From Ptiloglossa arizonensis (lineage: Eukaryota > Arthropoda > Insecta > Hymenoptera > Colletidae), in assembly GCF_051014685.1 (NCBI RefSeq), contig NW_027478851.1:124001-188000 (forward strand): DNA of 64,000 bases. Reading direction: 5' to 3'. Of the stretch, positions 63,470-64,000 are shown in pieces; position 1 is the stretch's first letter, and every line of letters begins with the position of its first letter. The position numbers were made by a program, and so were the translations under genes. Below the pieces are notes generated by a model that was given only the letters and a program-made list of their open reading frames with translations, was not told the origin of the DNA and searched no databases.

Positions 63470-64000
63470 GAGATAAGGGAGTTTGAAGCCAAGAAATGGT
63501 TGAGAAGGCAAAAAATTTTTCGCAATTCTGCTGCTCCAAACGCTTAAACAGAATGGCCTAGGGAAAAAATACAGATACCGTTATAATCGGGCGAGTTTCT
63601 ACTTTCAGATGCAACAGGAATTTTTGGGTTAGGTCAATCCGTTCGCGAGATATGGGAGTTTGAAGCTAAGAAATGGTTGAGAAGACAACAAATCTTTCGC
63701 ACTTCTGCTGCTCCAAACGCTTAACCAGAATGGCCTAGGGAAAAAATACACATACCGTTGTAATCGGGCGAGTTTCTACTGTCAGATGCAACAGGAATTT
63801 TTGGGTTAGGTCAATCCGTTCGCGAGATATGGGAGTTTGAAGCCAAGAAATGGTTGAGAAGGCAAAAAATTTTTCGCAATTCTGCTGCTCCAAACGCTTA
63901 ACCAGAATGGCCTAGGGAAAAAATACACATACCGTTATAATCGGGCGAGTTTCTAATTTCAGATGCAACAGGAATTTTTGGGTTAGGTCAATCCGTTCGC
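63470..64000 (+). repeat. Family B higher-order repeat unit 5, cut by window end
   Basis: GATAAGGG, GAAGCTAAG, ACTGTCAG and the start of a TTTCTAATTTCAG unit, in the same order as from 56,214. The array clearly continues beyond the window. Confidence 0.88.

Larger units (their letters stand above)
37607..64000 (+). repeat. Satellite family B array, 177-bp monomers (about 149 copies)
   Basis: This tandem array has the same orientation and unit length as family A. For example, TCGCGAG recurs at 37,804, 37,981 and 38,158. Relative to A, the segment CTCGAGTTCG is replaced by TTGGGTTAGG. The roughly 50 bp around the A phase-zero point is replaced by a block containing CAAAAAATTTTTCGCAATTC, GCTGCTCCAAACGC and TTAACCAGAATGG. 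The stretch from CCTAGGG to CAGATGCA and the stretch CAATCCGTTCGCGAG through GGGAGTTTGAAG are nearly unchanged between families. Units are more uniform than in A and carry fewer length variants. The array runs off the right end of the window. Confidence 0.97.

Noticed and set aside
1..64000. CRISPR array
   Set aside because: Repeats are about 177 bp and directly abutting, with no unique spacers and no cas genes. Size and layout do not fit.
37607..64000. Telomere-like GGGTTAGG in every B unit
   Set aside because: It is a single 8-bp match per 177-bp unit and never in tandem, so it is neither telomeric nor clearly derived from an interstitial telomere.
1..64000. Transposable element or retrotransposon insertions within the array
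   Set aside because: I followed the monomer landmarks across the window and found no break longer than 51 bp and no terminal repeats, target-site duplications or coding remnants.
1..64000. Naming the host from the satellite sequence (for example as a known plant centromere repeat)
   Set aside because: The unit length is near that of several plant centromeric satellites, but I could not match the sequence to a specific known family without a database search. A blastn of one A and one B consensus monomer against repeat libraries would decide.

Overview
The whole 64 kb is one uninterrupted tandem satellite DNA array. Monomers of about 177 bp run head to tail, all in the same orientation. I count roughly 360 units from the window length and from hand-measured spacings. 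I see no gene, tRNA, rRNA, transposable element, CRISPR array or unique single-copy sequence. Both window ends cut through a monomer, so the array continues on each side and is longer than 64 kb. A megabase-type satellite with higher-order duplications points to a eukaryotic nuclear genome, probably centromeric, pericentromeric or other constitutive heterochromatin. The unit length suits nucleosome phasing. I cannot name the organism: a plant is plausible, but nothing in the window decides between plant and animal.

Layout. Positions 1 to about 37,606 hold satellite family A (about 212 monomers). Its marks are CTCGAGTTCG in the middle of the unit and GATACTCGAAACC near the reference start. Family A is a mixture of at least six recurring subtypes, shuffled by partly overlapping duplications of 0.5 to 1.9 kb. 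From about 37,607 to 64,000 lies family B (about 149 monomers). There the same places read TTGGGTTAGG and GCTGCTCCAAACGC. A and B are nearly identical over about 115 of the 177 positions and differ in two blocks, one of about 10 bp and one of about 50 bp. The switch is abrupt and falls inside one chimeric monomer (37,514-37,690). The last 4 kb of family A before the switch carries the most aberrant monomers, including a 228-bp unit with a 51-bp internal duplication.

Family B becomes more regular towards the right. From 44.7 kb onward it is built of multi-monomer higher-order repeats: a 6-mer pair, a 3.3-kb block copied at an offset of 4,247 bp, 10-mer and 12-mer units marked by a GATAAGGG variant, and a 2.9-kb block copied at an offset of 7,256 bp. 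Copies within these blocks differ at only a few positions, so the duplications are recent or still being homogenised.

The many short open reading frames are by-products of the repeat. The recurrent 69-codon antisense frame starts at TTG and appears where a subtype has lost 1 bp, giving a 176-bp unit that shifts the frame past a stop. I therefore annotate no coding sequence.
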